A stretch of DNA of 64,000 bases from Lepidurus packardi (lineage: Eukaryota; Arthropoda; Branchiopoda; Notostraca; Triopsidae). Positions 1 through 10,938 of this stretch are shown here, in pieces. The stretch is taken from assembly GCA_023053545.1 (NCBI GenBank), contig JAKZAN010000003.1, forward strand, positions 901,501 through 965,500, given 5' to 3'. The notes under the pieces are model-generated. The model did not search any database and was not told the origin of the DNA. It saw only the letters and a program-made list of their open reading frames with translations. Within the stretch, counting starts at the first letter, position 1. The number at the start of each line of letters is the position of its first letter. Made by a program: the position numbers and the translations under genes.

Positions 1-1237
1 TGCAGTTCTCAATCTCGATGGCTAACCCGTCTTTATCCGCTTGGAAGATATCGGCAAAAGGGAGAATGACTTCTGCTTGCAGAAAAGAAGGAGAAGCAGG
101 AGTCAAACCAGGAATTCCTCGCATTAAAGTGATATTCGTTTCTCCAAACCTTCGGTTGAGCTCAGACAGAACGGTGTCGATGATGGCATATATTTCTCGC
201 TGGAAATCCTCGAAGGTGTTCACATAGCGAGAGGTGTTCACAAAATCCGTCATTACACTTTCACGTAAGCGAGCGGGTACAATTCTTGGACGTGAAGGCA
301 TTGTCTCCTTTTCCAGCTGCAACTTTTTTATGCTTCTTCTGCCTCCGACCAGAATTCAAGACATTGCTCCTGCGACCTGCATGCATTCAAATTGTCGCGG
401 AGATTCTGAATGATATCAGTAGTATCACTCAGATCATTGCTGGGGTTTTGTAGAAAATCGGATGCTCTCTTGCATTGCTCCATAATGTATCGCAACGCTT
501 AAAGAATGCGAAGGAATCCCTCGTTGATCTGGTGAAGCAATCCAGCTGCATCCGTTGCTCTATCAGAGTTCTTATCATTGATCGCAATTCCTGATAGGAG
601 GACCACGATGATTTCCATTCGCTTACAAATTGCGGATAGCATTGCAGCCTGGCAGGCCCAGCGGGTGTCTGAGATACTTTTCAGTTGAAGCACTCAGACG
701 TTCCTTTCTTCCTGTAAGGAAACCATTTTGCATGCACGTTACTGCCACTGACAAATACATACAGGAGTTGAAGCAGAGATATGGTCCGAGATGCGCATGG
801 CACGCCTTTTACTGTGTCCACAATTACTAAGTTCAATCTGTGATTGAAACAATGAACGTAAACAGCCAATGGCGCCACTCGACGAATGATTGCATTGACT
901 ACATTCAAATGTCCGGAGACAACTCCGGCGCCATCATAGCCTTGTCCGACGCAATTTTCGATCTTCAAACCAAGTTTTTCAAGGCTCTTCAGGATGGTGT
1001 CAGCTAAACCTTTAGCATCCAAAGAATATGCCTCTGTCAATGCAATGAGTTCTTCGTGAACGCATCCTTCGAAGATATATCTCACAGCAATAGCGACTTG
1101 CTCTTTCTTCGACATGTCTTTACTTTCATCTGCTAACAGAGTGAAAAATCCGGCTTTCTCGATTTCATCGCGGATTTGCCTCAAGGTCATATCGGCCATT
1201 ATATCCAACAAGGCGTTTTGAACAGAATGATGAGTAT

Positions 1238-2262
1238 TGTTATAGACCAAGGCCAAGGTTAGGCCAAGGTTAGGGGGCCTGTAGGGAACGATAGGGGAAC
1301 CACCACTGACCTTGCTGTTTGTTGTGTTGTTAATTGTTTGTTAATTGGTTGTCTTAACGTTGGGCAAACGTCTACTCGGGGAAGGGTATAAAACACCAAT
1401 GTTCCCAGTTAATGGGCAGTAGAGCACAGACTTGAATAGAAGCCAGAAAACTAAGCCATCCGTGACATTTTGGTGTCAGAAGTGGGATGTGATCGGCATG
1501 GGCCGTGAGGCTCATCGCCATCACAGCCCACCACTACCTGTGGCACGGAAACGACAACATCAACTATGGCGAAGCTGTTGGGCGCTGATCGTGAAGAACA
1601 ATAGCTGTATAGAAGAGAGGCCAGGGGAGGACGATGGTGAGTCTACAGTCGCAGAGAATCAGTGTCACGTCCGGGGAGTGGGCGAGATCACGTCGGTGGA
1701 AGACGCAAGGGCCACGGACGGCACGGGGCGTAGGCCCACGACGGGGAAGACGCTACTACGCCGGAGGAAGAAGCTGATCTGCGGCAGGAGAGGCCAGGCG
1801 AGGACGGTTGTTTTGCGAGTCTACAGCGGCCGAGAAGCAGTGTCACGGCCGGTGAGTGGGCGAGATCACGTCGGTGGAGGACGCGAGGGCCATGCACGGC
1901 ACAAGGCGTAGGACCACGCGGGGAAGACGCTAGCTACCACGCCGGAGGAAGGACCTGATCTACGGCAGCTGGGACACGAGGATTGAGTTCACTCGGGGAC
2001 GAGTGAATTGTCAGGAAGGGCCGAGTGTAGCGAATGACCCTTTTGTAAACGTTGGTCTTGGTTAATTTGCACTTTTGGGAGTAAGTGGCGGATTCTTGGA
2101 GAAGGGCAAGGTCGGGTCAATGAAGGACCAACGTTGAAAGAAGCATGTTCGCTAAGAAAGGGGTCGCCAAGTTGTATAAAAAGAGAAGGAAATGTAAAGG
2201 AAAGGGAGTCCAGTTCTGGACAGTGAAGGAAATACAGCGTTTGGAAAAGGCGAACCGCGACA
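1238..2262 (+). mobile_element. LTR-retrotransposon-like insertion, non-autonomous
   Basis: A 1,025-bp insert in the hAT gene, flanked by a 4-bp duplication GTAT (1234-1237 and 2263-2266). It starts TG and ends CA. The left end has a TATA box (about 1388) and ends near 1467 with GTGACA. Three bases later comes TGGTGTCAGAAGTGGGAT (1471-1488), which looks like a tRNA primer-binding site. A purine-rich stretch precedes a second TG at 2026, and 2026-2262 also has a TATA box. The two ends do not clearly align as one LTR, which is odd for an LTR element. No gag or pol is present. I infer a TRIM-like or recombinant LTR element. Confidence 0.6.
1615..1968 (+). repeat. two-copy tandem repeat, period about 173 bp
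   Basis: Inside the LTR-like insert. Copy 1 starts at 1615 and copy 2 at 1788, each opening GAGAGGCCAGG and later sharing GGGCGAGATCACGTCGGTGG. The copies differ at scattered bases, and copy 2 is slightly longer. The open frames seen here on both strands are by-products of GC-rich repeat sequence. Confidence 0.75.
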
Positions 2263-3230
2263 GTATATTTTGCGTTTTTCGGGCCGGTCCTTATACGCTC
2301 AGCTGTAATTAAGTCGTACTTCGCAATAAGATGCAGGAGAGAGAGGAAATTTCCCTGTGTATCATTATCAGGGTTTGAGGTACTGCATTCTCTTTGTGCA
2401 GATTTTCTCTGAGCTGTATGTAAAAGCACTTCACAAAGTGTTCGCATGTAATGACGATTGTCACTCACCAGTTTTCTGTGGGCCTCACTGATCATGCACA
2501 GTACAGATTTGTCTCCTGATGCAATTTGCTTTTTTTGTTCACATGTTTCCACTGCTTGAACATGAGCATTGCTCAACTGATGCTGAAGAAGGCGATTGTC
2601 TTTCGGATCCTTTCCATAACACTTATTCCATGTTCGAAATCCAGCTACTTGGGAAAATGCGGAATTGGTAGCACATCCAGAGTGCCTACACGGAAAGCAG
2701 TAAATGGCGTCTCGAGACACAGAATATTCAATCCACTGGTAGTTATCGTAGAAATGTGGATTAAAGGAGCGATAGACGCTGGCGATCATGTGTTTTGGAA
2801 AGTTTACATTGCGTGGCTGGCTTGTACCGTCTGCAGGAGATTTCGAAATGTCTAAGGGATATTTTTCGAGAAAGGAGGCCTTGCCAAGTGAGGAAGGGAA
2901 GCTTCCATCTGAATGAAATTGTATATGAAGAAGCGCTTAGACATGAGGAAAAGTACAAGTGAACTGTTGGAAACATACCTGCAATCTCAGACGCAACAGT
3001 TATTTGCAAATTAGCCGGGTCATTGTTATCATCACTGCTCTCCAGATCCTCGTCCTCTATTTCCTTGCCCTCATTCTCACATATCAGCTCCATATCCGTA
3101 TTGGTATCTTCTTCATTTTGGGATGTTACTGCACAGTGCACATAAACATTTAATAAAATATCTGTATAATACATTACCTGTGTTCTTTGGCAAGTATTTA
3201 TCTACAATATAAACTAAAAGGTAAACTTAC

Positions 3231-3561
3231 TTAAGTCTGGATGGTACATTGATTCATGCATCAACTCTTCTTCAAGATGTGTTTGCTGATGCTCATAAGC
3301 AGTGGGTGATAAGGGTGCTGATACACAAATGGTTTCATCCGTGGCTGCCGTTTTGCGAAGTTTCTTTGATGGCGGGATGTCCCAAGGACTTCGCATCACT
3401 TTGCCACCGGGCTCACATGTAGGGGCTAACCGCTGTTCATTTTTTAATTCAGGGTGTTTGGATGCCGTATGACGCGATAGGTAATCATTGTCAAATATGT
3501 CTTTACACAGTGTACACTGGACTTTTCGACGTAAAGCCTTAGCTCCACCAGACTTGTTCAT
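3231..3561 (-). other. exon 1 of the hAT gene
   Basis: The start is placed at 3561 (MNKSGGAK) because the upstream in-frame part is low-complexity (VGVWVCVCEC) and unlike this family. The exon ends before a GTAAGT donor at 3230. It encodes a single zinc finger, CTLC then H and H, followed by a charged linker. The upstream 3562-3815 region would hold the promoter; I see no clear TATA box. Confidence 0.6.
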
Positions 3562-3815
3562 CTCTAACTCAAACCGTGCTAAAGTGAAAATACACCCGCC
3601 TTCGACACGTCTGTAAGTCGAACTGCTTGCACTCATGCATTCACACACACAGACCCACACACCCACATACACAACATTCACTTCACACTTTGCCACGACC
3701 ACTGCAGGGTGAGGAGGTGCTATTCACAATGCAGCTCACAAACAAGCAAGCTAGTGACTGTTTCTGTCTCCACTGCCCAATCACCAGCTTTTGCTGACTT
3801 CAACCAAAACAGATT

Positions 3816-3840
3816 GTTAGGTTAGGTTAGGTTAGGTTAG
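3816..3840 (+). repeat. short (GTTAG)5 run, arthropod telomere-type motif
   Basis: Five exact GTTAG units, equivalent to TTAGG read in phase. TTAGG is the usual insect and arthropod telomere unit. The run is far too short to be a telomere and lies inside TE-rich DNA, so it is only weak taxonomic support. Confidence 0.6.
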
Positions 3841-4083
3841 TATATCAGGATATTTTAAATGAACTTGAGGTAGGGTATATGTAACTCCAAAAATTCTAAA
3901 CAGTGTATGGATGTGTGGGAATGAATTGGGGCTAATCTTCGATACAGTCGGCAAATCTCTCTCTATGCAGATACCCATTTATAGGTCTCCCCGACACCCA
4001 TGTATGGCCTTCCCCGACAGGGTGTCAGCAATTCCCCGACAGGGTGTATATATACACCTCTGACCCCCCCTGGCGCCTCCACT
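3841..4083. other. no recognised feature
   Basis: Non-coding. It has three short CCCCGACA-type repeats near 3990-4045 but no gene, RNA or TE end that I can identify. Confidence 0.4.
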
Positions 4084-4626
4084 GACGGGACGTTGGCCTT
4101 TAATGGATTCCACAGTTCGTTGGACAGTGGGAATCTCGTTAATCCATTCGTGCGCGTCACTAATTAGATGACGAGTCATTTGGCTATCACTAGTATATTG
4201 GTCAACATTTAAACTTACTTTACACCTCTTTATGGGTGAGCAACCCTTCGGGGTAGTTGCTCTCGCGTACGTTCTTGTTGCAATTATTATATGTTGGGCA
4301 GGGATAGGGTTTCGACAAGGACCACCATGTACATTGCAGCATGTTACGCTTCATAGAGAACAAAACAGGAATATATATCAGGCCATCGTGTTTATATACA
4401 AGACAAGGTAGGTTTTCGCTTGATATGGTGATCGGTCTAAATTGATCAGGTTTTGTTGGAGTGTCTACCATTGGAATCAATACCGTGCGATGGGTCTTCA
4501 AAGCAGCCGGTAGATCCTTCAGATAAAGTATAACGTTCAAGATTTTCGTTAAGAATTCGAGTCGAATGAGTTCCAAGCTTGCTGGGTTAAGATTGTCAGG
4601 ATCCGTGGCGGTGTTTTAGGGCAGGA
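4084..4626 (-). mobile_element. inverted R2 fragment: RT piece, 3' UTR and 28S stub
   Basis: Reading the minus strand: a piece of R2 reverse transcriptase (about 4615-4426, with HRTVLIPMVDTP and FRPITISS), then an R2 3' UTR (to 4187), then TAGCCAAATG at 4186. TAGCC is the canonical base run just 3' of the R2 site in 28S. The 28S stub lasts only to 4122 (ending CCCACTGTCC). A non-28S tail follows (4121-4084) that is shared with the plus-strand copy at 48772-48808. The RT piece is joined directly to the UTR, so most of the ORF is deleted. Confidence 0.75.
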
Positions 4627-4940
4627 TGTTAGCTTTGATCTCTGTTCCGGACTACCGGGAAGGGTTTTTATATTTCTTTGCTTTATTGACTTTTGCTCTG
4701 CCTCAGTTTTTCGTTGATGTTAGCTTTGCTTCTCTTCACTTTTTGGCAACGACCTTGAACTGCCGAGTTCAAAGGGAGGCAGGCAGTTGCGCAAGTAAGA
4801 AAGGCCCGAACGGTTGTGTGTACGCGTGTACGTGCCTTTTTAATATTTACCGTTTTTGACATACATTTATTCCTCCTTTAAACCTGTTTCGTGTCGTTTC
4901 AAATACTCTTCTACGTCACCTATCGTAAATCGTGGTGACA
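4627..4940 (+). repeat. 5' LTR of the BEL/Pao element
   Basis: Begins TGTTAGC and ends near GTGACA, just before the primer-binding site at 4946. No second LTR is in the window to confirm the ends, so the limits are inferred from TG/CA and the primer site. Confidence 0.5.
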
Positions 4941-5129
4941 ACAAATGGAGCCGAAACCCGGGAGTCGTAATTTATCGAAATTTGTTGCCCTTTTATTCGG
5001 AACAAGACTGCTGCGTGAACAGAGGCGCTGAGCGTTTGGGGGTCCCTGGGATTTGACCCAACGAGTCGTGCACTTTAAACTGCTGGGGCACGGGACCACG
5101 CTCAGCGGCTGTCACGTAGGCCGGTTACC

Positions 5130-7513
5130 ATGGCAACTGCTGTCGAAACCGTTTCTGACTTGAATACCTTGAAGCAACACCGCACAAGTACGAAGACAAG
5201 GCATACCAAGTTCATTGCAAAATGTATGAAACACGTCGAAGAGCGCGCGAGCAGATCCGACTTAATTGTCCACCGATCGACTCTATCCGAGCTTCTCGAA
5301 GAATGCATCCAAGCCCACGAAGCGTACGTCCAAGCCCACGAAGGGCCGATCCTCGCGAGAACGTTTTAACTTTAAATGACAATCCGAGACCGAACGCGTC
5401 AGCTTGTGCAACGGAAACACGCCCCGATCCCCGAACACGAGCTGGCCCATCGAATCGGCGAATGGGAACCGAAGCCGTCTCGAGACGGGTTGCTTTCTCG
5501 AACGCTAACGTTAGTGAGATTAATGAAACTGTAAATCGGCCTGTGTTGCCGTCACAGGTTCTAAACGGGCCGGCCAACACCTCGAGCTTTCCTTCCGAAC
5601 CCAATTCCGTAAACCTCATGCGACGAGCCACATCGGCAGCCTCTGGGGTTTCGGCGAACGCACTGGACTTCACCTATCGAAACGGAACCACTTTCGAGAG
5701 CGTCGGCTCGGATTCCGGAAGACAAACGTCGTCGAGTCCAGACGCGTGGATATTTCAACGATTACCCGATCGAATGCGTAATACCGATTCGGAAAAGACG
5801 CATTCCGCTGTCTGCAGGCTCCCACCACTTACCCTGAAACCGTTCTCAGGAGACCCGAGAGACTGGCCGATGTTTATCGGATCCTTTAAGACTTTGATTC
5901 ATGATCAAGCTCCGAGTGATGCTTACCGTATCGCACTGCTCCGACAATATCTCGCGCCGCATATCGCCCAGAACCTGGCCCATACACTCCATAGCCCCAC
6001 GCTGTACTACGAAGCTCTGTCCGAACTCCAACGAAAATATGGTAACCCACAGGTAGTTTCCAGTGCCTATCTTCGCAGCGTAATCCAACTTCCGGCTGTA
6101 AGGGAAGACAACTCTGAATCACTTCGAAAGTTCGCCACTCAGTTACGTGGAGCCATAGCAACACTTCGCCATTCGGGGTACGAACCTGAACTACAATCGA
6201 GGGGTATGCTTGAGCAGATAGTCCAGAAGCTTCCGAGAAAACTCCGCCTCAAGTAGGGCCATCGAGTTTTCAAACTGCTTCCCCGACCACCCACGTTCCA
6301 TGATCTGGACAACTGGCTCGATGAACTGGTGACGGTAGCGTTGCTCGTCGAACCGTTCTTCGCGAAATCCCCCGCCGTTTTAAATCCCGTGAAGGATTCG
6401 AAGTCAACTAATTTCCTGAAGGGACCAAAACCGTGGCAATCGCGGCAGCCCCCTCAACCGACCATTATGGCTACTGAGGTTGATTCGAGTAGCCCTCCAG
6501 CAGCGATGGAATGTTTTGTATGTGACGGCGATCACAAAGCCGAAGTCTGCGAAAAATTCCGTGCGTTGTCACCGACCGAACGAGCTCATTTACTGAAAGA
6601 AAAGGGCCGCTGTTTTGGGTGCCTAGCTCGTGGCCATCTGAGTAAAAAATGCGAAAGTAAACGTCAGTGTGCTATTGATAACTGTAAGGAGAAACACCAT
6701 ACGTTCCTACATGGGGCGTCGCGCGTATACGGTCGCGTATCGAATACCATTACAACCGACGGAGAGGCCTCCAACGAAAATTCTGCTTCAAGGATTGAAA
6801 TCGACGAAGAATCGGAAGAGCGCTACGTCAATACTACTACCACGAAACGACGCGACACTGTAGTCTTACTATCCGTCGTACCGGTACGACTTTCGGCCAA
6901 TGGTGTCTCCCTCAAGACGTTTGCCCTGCTCGACAGTGGTAGCCATGGCTCTTTGATCCTCGAAAGTATGGCTGACAAACTTCGACTTTCGGGGGAAACC
7001 CAACGGATTCGTATCGGCACGTTCCATGGAGCAGACCCTGAGCTTCAAGTAAAGAACGTTGATTTCCAGGTGTCCTCGCTAAATGGACACTCCTCTTTCG
7101 AAGTACACGACGCCCTCTCCGTCCCACAATTGAACGTCCCCCGAAAATCAGTTGATTGGCCGCGCGTTAAGCAACATTGGAATCATCTCGCCGACCTTGA
7201 CCTCTCGGAAATAGATTCGTCTCAAGTCACTATCCTCCTCGGTAGGGACGTGACGGCTGCGCATCGATACTTTGACATTCGGACGCCGACGCCCGGCACT
7301 ACGGCCCCCGAAGCGATACTTACGCCCTTTGGATGGTGCGTCGTCGGACGTGTACCCAGGGCTTTTTGCGAAGAAAATTCGAAGTCCCTTTTTTACAATC
7401 TTATCCACTCAAGATCCCGTATAGACATTGACTCTCTAAACGAACTTGTTAGGAATTTCTGGACGATCGAATCCCTGGGAGTTACGAACCACGAAATCGG
7501 TGGAAAGCCTTGA
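5130..7513 (+). pseudogene. BEL/Pao gag-protease
   Basis: The polyprotein probably starts at 5130 (MATAVETVSDLNTLK), then shifts frame near 5340-5370 into the frame that runs from 5222. The capsid-like region (DUF1759 type) holds PFSGDPRDWPMFIGSFK and an N-terminal coiled region. A single in-frame TAG at 6254-6256 interrupts it. Downstream are two retroviral-type knuckles (CFVCDGDH..EVC and CFGCLARGHLSKKC), then a pepsin-like protease with FALLDSGSHGSLI (DSG active site). The Gag would form particles and the protease would cut the polyprotein. The frame is lost again near 7500. Confidence 0.85.
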
Positions 7514-8497
7514 CAACCGACGAGCCCTCGAGATCATGAAAACGACATTGCGACACGATGGAGAACGCTATGAGGTTGGGCTTCCTTGGAAGACAAGCAA
7601 TACGTTTCTACCGGACAACCGTAAATACGCTCTTCATCGACTTTTTGCAACCGAGCGCCGTTTTCGCTCTGATCCTCGCTACGGTGCCCTAAGGCCGTTA
7701 TCGACGAATACGTAGCTCTAGGACATGCAAGAGAGCTGAAGCGAGACGAGTTGGAGGGACCCACCGGCCGCACTTGGTATCTCCCCCATCATGGGGTAGT
7801 TAATTCAAACAAGCCCGAGAAGGTCCGCGCGTCTTCGATGCATCGTCTCGCTACGGAGGCGTATCACTCAATGATTGTTTACTACAAGGGCCGGACATGC
7901 TCACTAACCTAGTGGGTCTTCTCATCCGTTTTCGTGAGCGGAACATACCAGTCTCGGCGGACATCGAAAAAATGTTTCACCAGGTAAAGCTGCGAGAAAG
8001 CGATCAGCCCGCTCTTCGCTTCTTGTGGCGCGACCCTGACGATGCGAATCCACCGCATACCTTCCAGATGACTGTCCAGATTTTCGGAGCCGTGTCTTCA
8101 CCGACAGTTTGCACCTTCACTTTGCGACAAACTGCTGACAATTTTGAGGATGACTACCCAGGAACGAAGGAAAAGTTTTATAAGAACTTTTACGTCGATA
8201 ATTATTTGGACTCAATGGATACGGAGGAAGAAGCCATCGCCACCTGTACACAGCTCACCTCGCTACTTGCACGTGGAGGTTTTCGTCTCACTAAATGGCT
8301 GTCGTCCTCTCGAAATACCCTGAACGCTCTCCCAAAAGGCGAACGTCTTGACCCGGAGCTTAACATTGACCTCGACTGTCTGCCTATTGAGAGGACTCTC
8401 GGCGTCCTTTGGGATTCACAAGCCGAAACCTTTGGGTTTAAGATAAAATTGGGGGATAATGAATGCACGAAACAATTGAACAATTTGCATTTCCGTT
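7446..8497 (+). pseudogene. BEL/Pao reverse transcriptase, N-terminal half
   Basis: Continues the BEL polyprotein in shifted frames. The linker ALEIMKTTLRHDGERYEVGLPWK at 7530-7600 is typical of the protease-RT junction. RT follows from 7897: [14 protein letters not shown] (catalytic Asp of motif A), [12 protein letters not shown] (motif B region), and FYVDNYLDS near 8200 where YVDD is usual. The second catalytic Asp is therefore Asn. The reading stops at about 8497 with the truncation, before RNase H. Confidence 0.8.
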
Positions 8498-9249
8498 GAG
8501 TATAAGAAGGTCTCAGTTTTCTCAGTCCTTCGCAGGTATTAAATCTTGGTTCTGTTAAAACTTCTTTAATCGACCTTTTCCCTGTAAGAAAACGAGAAAT
8601 AGTATTAGAAATTTTGTCGTGTCGCTTGATTCTGGCACCGTGAGTTTTATGGCAAGTCTGCAGGATGTGGCCGGTCGATTCAAGTGCATTGCATCCAAAT
8701 CGACATTTTTGTCTTGATGCTTCTCTACCTCGGGCACATCTGAGGGCTGACGGAAGAGCGTTGATTCTTAATTTGATTAAATCGCAAAAAATATGCGGTC
8801 TTGAGTGCAATATTCCGTCGCCAACCCATGAGTTTCCAGCAGGGTTATGACTGTATGCAAGATGGTGTCCATCTGTAGACGCTGTCAGAGTTCGTCGCCA
8901 ATAGTTGCTTAAATCTTCTGTTGTTTCGCAGGGTTTATCCAGTTTTAGCCATGATTGTAACGTTGTAATTTCTTTTAGGCTTTCGTCTGAGTTTGCTATG
9001 CCTGCTACTATTGGATCGTCGGATTTTGAGATATGTTTGAGTCGCTGTAGTCTTAATAGCGGGACATGAAAAGAAAGACATGGGATTCCCAGACCACCAT
9101 CACGGATCTTTGTGTGAAAATAGGCAATTGGAACGTCCTTGCGGAGTCTGAGCCATTTGCGTAAGTATGCTCGAATAGAAACGTAAAAAATTTCTAGTTC
9201 TCCTTTTCAAATCGGGAAAGCACTAAACTGTGGTAGATTATTGGTTGTA

Positions 9250-9333
9250 GAAAATTTCTTAAGATAAATAATATTTCTTAAGATAATTTCTTAAGAAAAT
9301 TTCTTAATTTCTTAAGAAAATTTCTTAAGATAA
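9250..9333 (+). repeat. simple repeat of TTTCTTAAGAAAA type
   Basis: About six imperfect, partly palindromic copies of TTTCTTAAG spread through 84 bp, inside the inverted R2 fragment. This looks like local slippage expansion. Confidence 0.7.
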
Positions 9334-10029
9334 ACTTTGTTGAGTTTTGAGGGGTGCCTTCTCTAGTTGTGTTAGGAGTCCTAGTAATTCTGGATTAAAA
9401 TTCTTCATACTTCCAACATGGCAAAAAGGGATTCCCAGATAAGTCCACATTTTATCTGGACCCAATGCGAGGATTTCAATGTTGTCAGCTTTAAATTTCA
9501 GATCTTCTCTAATAACCATTTTCTTCATTTTCCCCACTGGTATCATGCTGATGGTCTGACACTTATCGGCATTGATCTCCAAACCCCGCATCTTAAGTAA
9601 TTTAATAATGAGGTTTAGTTGGTCTTGTAAACCTCCCGGGGTCAAAGCTAGTAGATCTGAGTCGTCAGCATAAGCCATGTTGCCGATTTTACCGAATGGG
9701 GTATTGAATCCAATGGTCTGAGGTAGGGCTTCAAAGACTTGGTCTAGTACAGTGTTGAAGACCCAGGGAGAGAGTGGGTCTCCTTGTTTTACTCCTTTCT
9801 TTATGATGATATTGGAACAGAGGCTTATCCCATTTGAGAAGAGTGTGGTGGTGCTTGCATTGTAGTTATCGCTTAAATATTCGATTAATTCATCAGGGGC
9901 TCCTCTGTTTTGTATATCGGTTATCATGGCTTCATGGTTCACTGAGTCGAAAGCCTTTTTGATGTCTATAACGCCAATGAAAAGTGGTTTGAGATTTGCA
10001 TTTGCGTGGCGGAGTATGTAGTCCATCAA
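9325..10029 (-). pseudogene. R2 reverse transcriptase core (fragment)
   Basis: The longest clean frame of the inverted R2 fragment, 234 aa. It contains the D of motif A (DIKKAFDS), the GVKQGDPLSP motif and YADD, so the catalytic palm residues are all present here. Upstream frames carry the fingers with frameshifts, and downstream the frame breaks at the simple repeat near 9250-9333. Belongs to the R2 clade of site-specific non-LTR elements. Confidence 0.85.
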
Positions 10030-10479
10030 GAAGACATTTCCGGCAATTCCATCTTCTTTCTTGAAACCGTTGTCTTGTCTGAAAGGGCATAAAATGGTTT
10101 AGTCTTGGGCAATTATTTTGTGAAATTTTCTTATGAGGACCGGAGCAATTGTGATTGGTCTGAAATCTTTTGGGTCCTTTGGATTGTCTTTCTTTGGGAT
10201 TAATATTGTTTTGTGCCTCTTTAAACATCCGGGGATTTTCTTTAGGAATAGGAATAAGTTGACGGTTTTGGCTAATAAAGTTGCGGGTATTGATTCCAGT
10301 AGTCGTATCGAGAACCCATCTATTCCAGGTGAGGAATCTTTTGGTAGCTTGTTCGTCGTGATTTCCGTTTCAGAAATTGGAAGCCAAATTTCTTTTGTGC
10401 TTTGTATGTTCTTTCTTTTCGTGGGTTTTTGGCTTATTATGGACTCCGTACTAAAGATTTTGTTCGAAAATTCTTTTGT

Positions 10480-10614
10480 GGTCGAACCCGGTCCCTAGCC
10501 TAAGCCACCGGGGGAACGTCCTCGCAGTAGAGTAGGATAGTTTGGGCTTGACCCATTCATGGATCTCTCTCTCGGGTGCCAATGAACGACCAACTCATAA
10601 CTGGCCCGTTCCAG

Positions 10615-10648
<34 letters not shown>

Positions 10649-10724
10649 CGATGGCCGTAAAAGTGTGGTGACGCAATGTGATTTCTGCCCAGTGCTCTGA
10701 ATTTCAAAGTGAAGAAAGTCAACG

Positions 10725-10762
<38 letters not shown>
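10480..10762 (+). rRNA. 28S rRNA fragment ending at the R2 site
   Basis: Matches, with a few differences, the 28S stretch at 43266-43551 (GTCCCTAGCCTAAGCCACCG to AACTATGACTCTCTT). It ends at the R2 5' junction. The 28S sequence 5' of 10480 is missing, replaced by the inverted R2 fragment. This gene copy is therefore a truncated pseudogene. Confidence 0.9.
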
Positions 10763-10766
10763 TTTT

Positions 10767-10834
10767 GGGGTAGCAATTGATCGATTCCCGCCTCCTTGTG
10801 GCGCTACCCTGGGTAATACTAAGAGGAATTGATC
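10767..10834 (+). ncRNA. HDV-like self-cleaving ribozyme, R2 copy 1 (P4 absent)
   Basis: Pairings seen: P1 GGGGTAGC (10767-10774) with GCTACCCT (10803-10810). P2 GATCGATTCC (10779-10788) with GGAATTGATC (10825-10834), 10 pairs with one G-U. P3 GCC/GGC closes the loop TCCTTGT. J4/2 holds CTAAGAG with the expected catalytic C. P4 is missing. R2 elements are known to free their RNA 5' end with such ribozymes. Predicted cleavage is just before 10767. Confidence 0.8.
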
Positions 10835-10938
10835 ACGGGAAATTTATTTCACTGCCATAAGACCGGCAAATCGCAGCTGCAAGAAGCCTTTTCAAAACGA
10901 CATTTAGTTATCTTAGGAGCTAAATTATACGCTTTTGA

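Larger units (their letters stand above)
1..3561 (-). pseudogene. hAT transposase gene (ZMYM1/DUF4371 type), three exons, broken
   Basis: Minus-strand transposase gene that runs off the left edge. Exon 1 (3561-3231) begins MNKSGGAK and has a C2H2-like finger (CTLCKDIF...H..KH). Exon 2 (3128-2979) is acidic. Exon 3 starts at 2908. All junctions are GT-AG, and both introns split a codon after its first base, so the frame carries through. Exon 3 shows the TTF-type zinc finger (WIEYSVSRDAIYCFPC, near 2700), then the DUF4371 core with LLADESKD (near 1130) and HCFNHRLNL (near 850), and a readable C-terminal part at 300-1. These proteins cut and paste hAT elements in the nucleus. Breaks seen: an LTR-like insertion at 1238-2262 between NAKYT and HHSVQN, a frameshift near 690, a stop near 500 and a further frame change before 300. 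The family assignment rests on these motifs. It could be a tamed host copy, but the breaks argue against function. Confidence 0.85.
4627..8497 (+). mobile_element. BEL/Pao LTR retrotransposon, 3'-truncated
   Basis: One LTR (about 4627-4940), a primer-binding site at 4946 (TGGAGCCGAAACCCGGGA), gag, zinc knuckles, an aspartic protease and the first half of reverse transcriptase. The order and motifs are those of BEL/Pao. The element stops abruptly at about 8497, where an inverted R2 fragment begins, so RNase H, integrase and the 3' LTR are missing. Several frame breaks show it is dead. Confidence 0.85.
8498..10479 (-). mobile_element. inverted R2 fragment: RT and start of endonuclease region
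   Basis: On the minus strand, in several frames, the R2 protein can be followed from upstream of the RT fingers (SSPGIDGFSIRLLE, DFRPITIAPVLI, near 10300-10120). It continues through palm motif A (GVIDIKKAFDSVNH, about 9970), GVKQGDPLSPWVFN and MAYADDSDLLAL (about 9665), the thumb, and the CCHC motif (CRFGC...H..TC, about 8700). It ends where the REL-type endonuclease would begin (GLRKLRP, about 8520). It lacks both true ends. It is opposite in orientation to the neighbouring 28S piece and is clearly dead. Confidence 0.85.

Noticed and set aside
1432-1911. Long plus-strand frame in the LTR-like insert
   Set aside because: Comes from two GC-rich tandem copies; no family motif and an open frame on the other strand too.
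3816-3840. Telomere or telomere-adjacent site from the (TTAGG) run
   Set aside because: Only five units, inside TE sequence. GTTAG runs are common in arthropod genomes.
3963-4179. Two minus-strand frames before the R2 stub
   Set aside because: They lie partly in 28S stub and tail sequence and have no motif.
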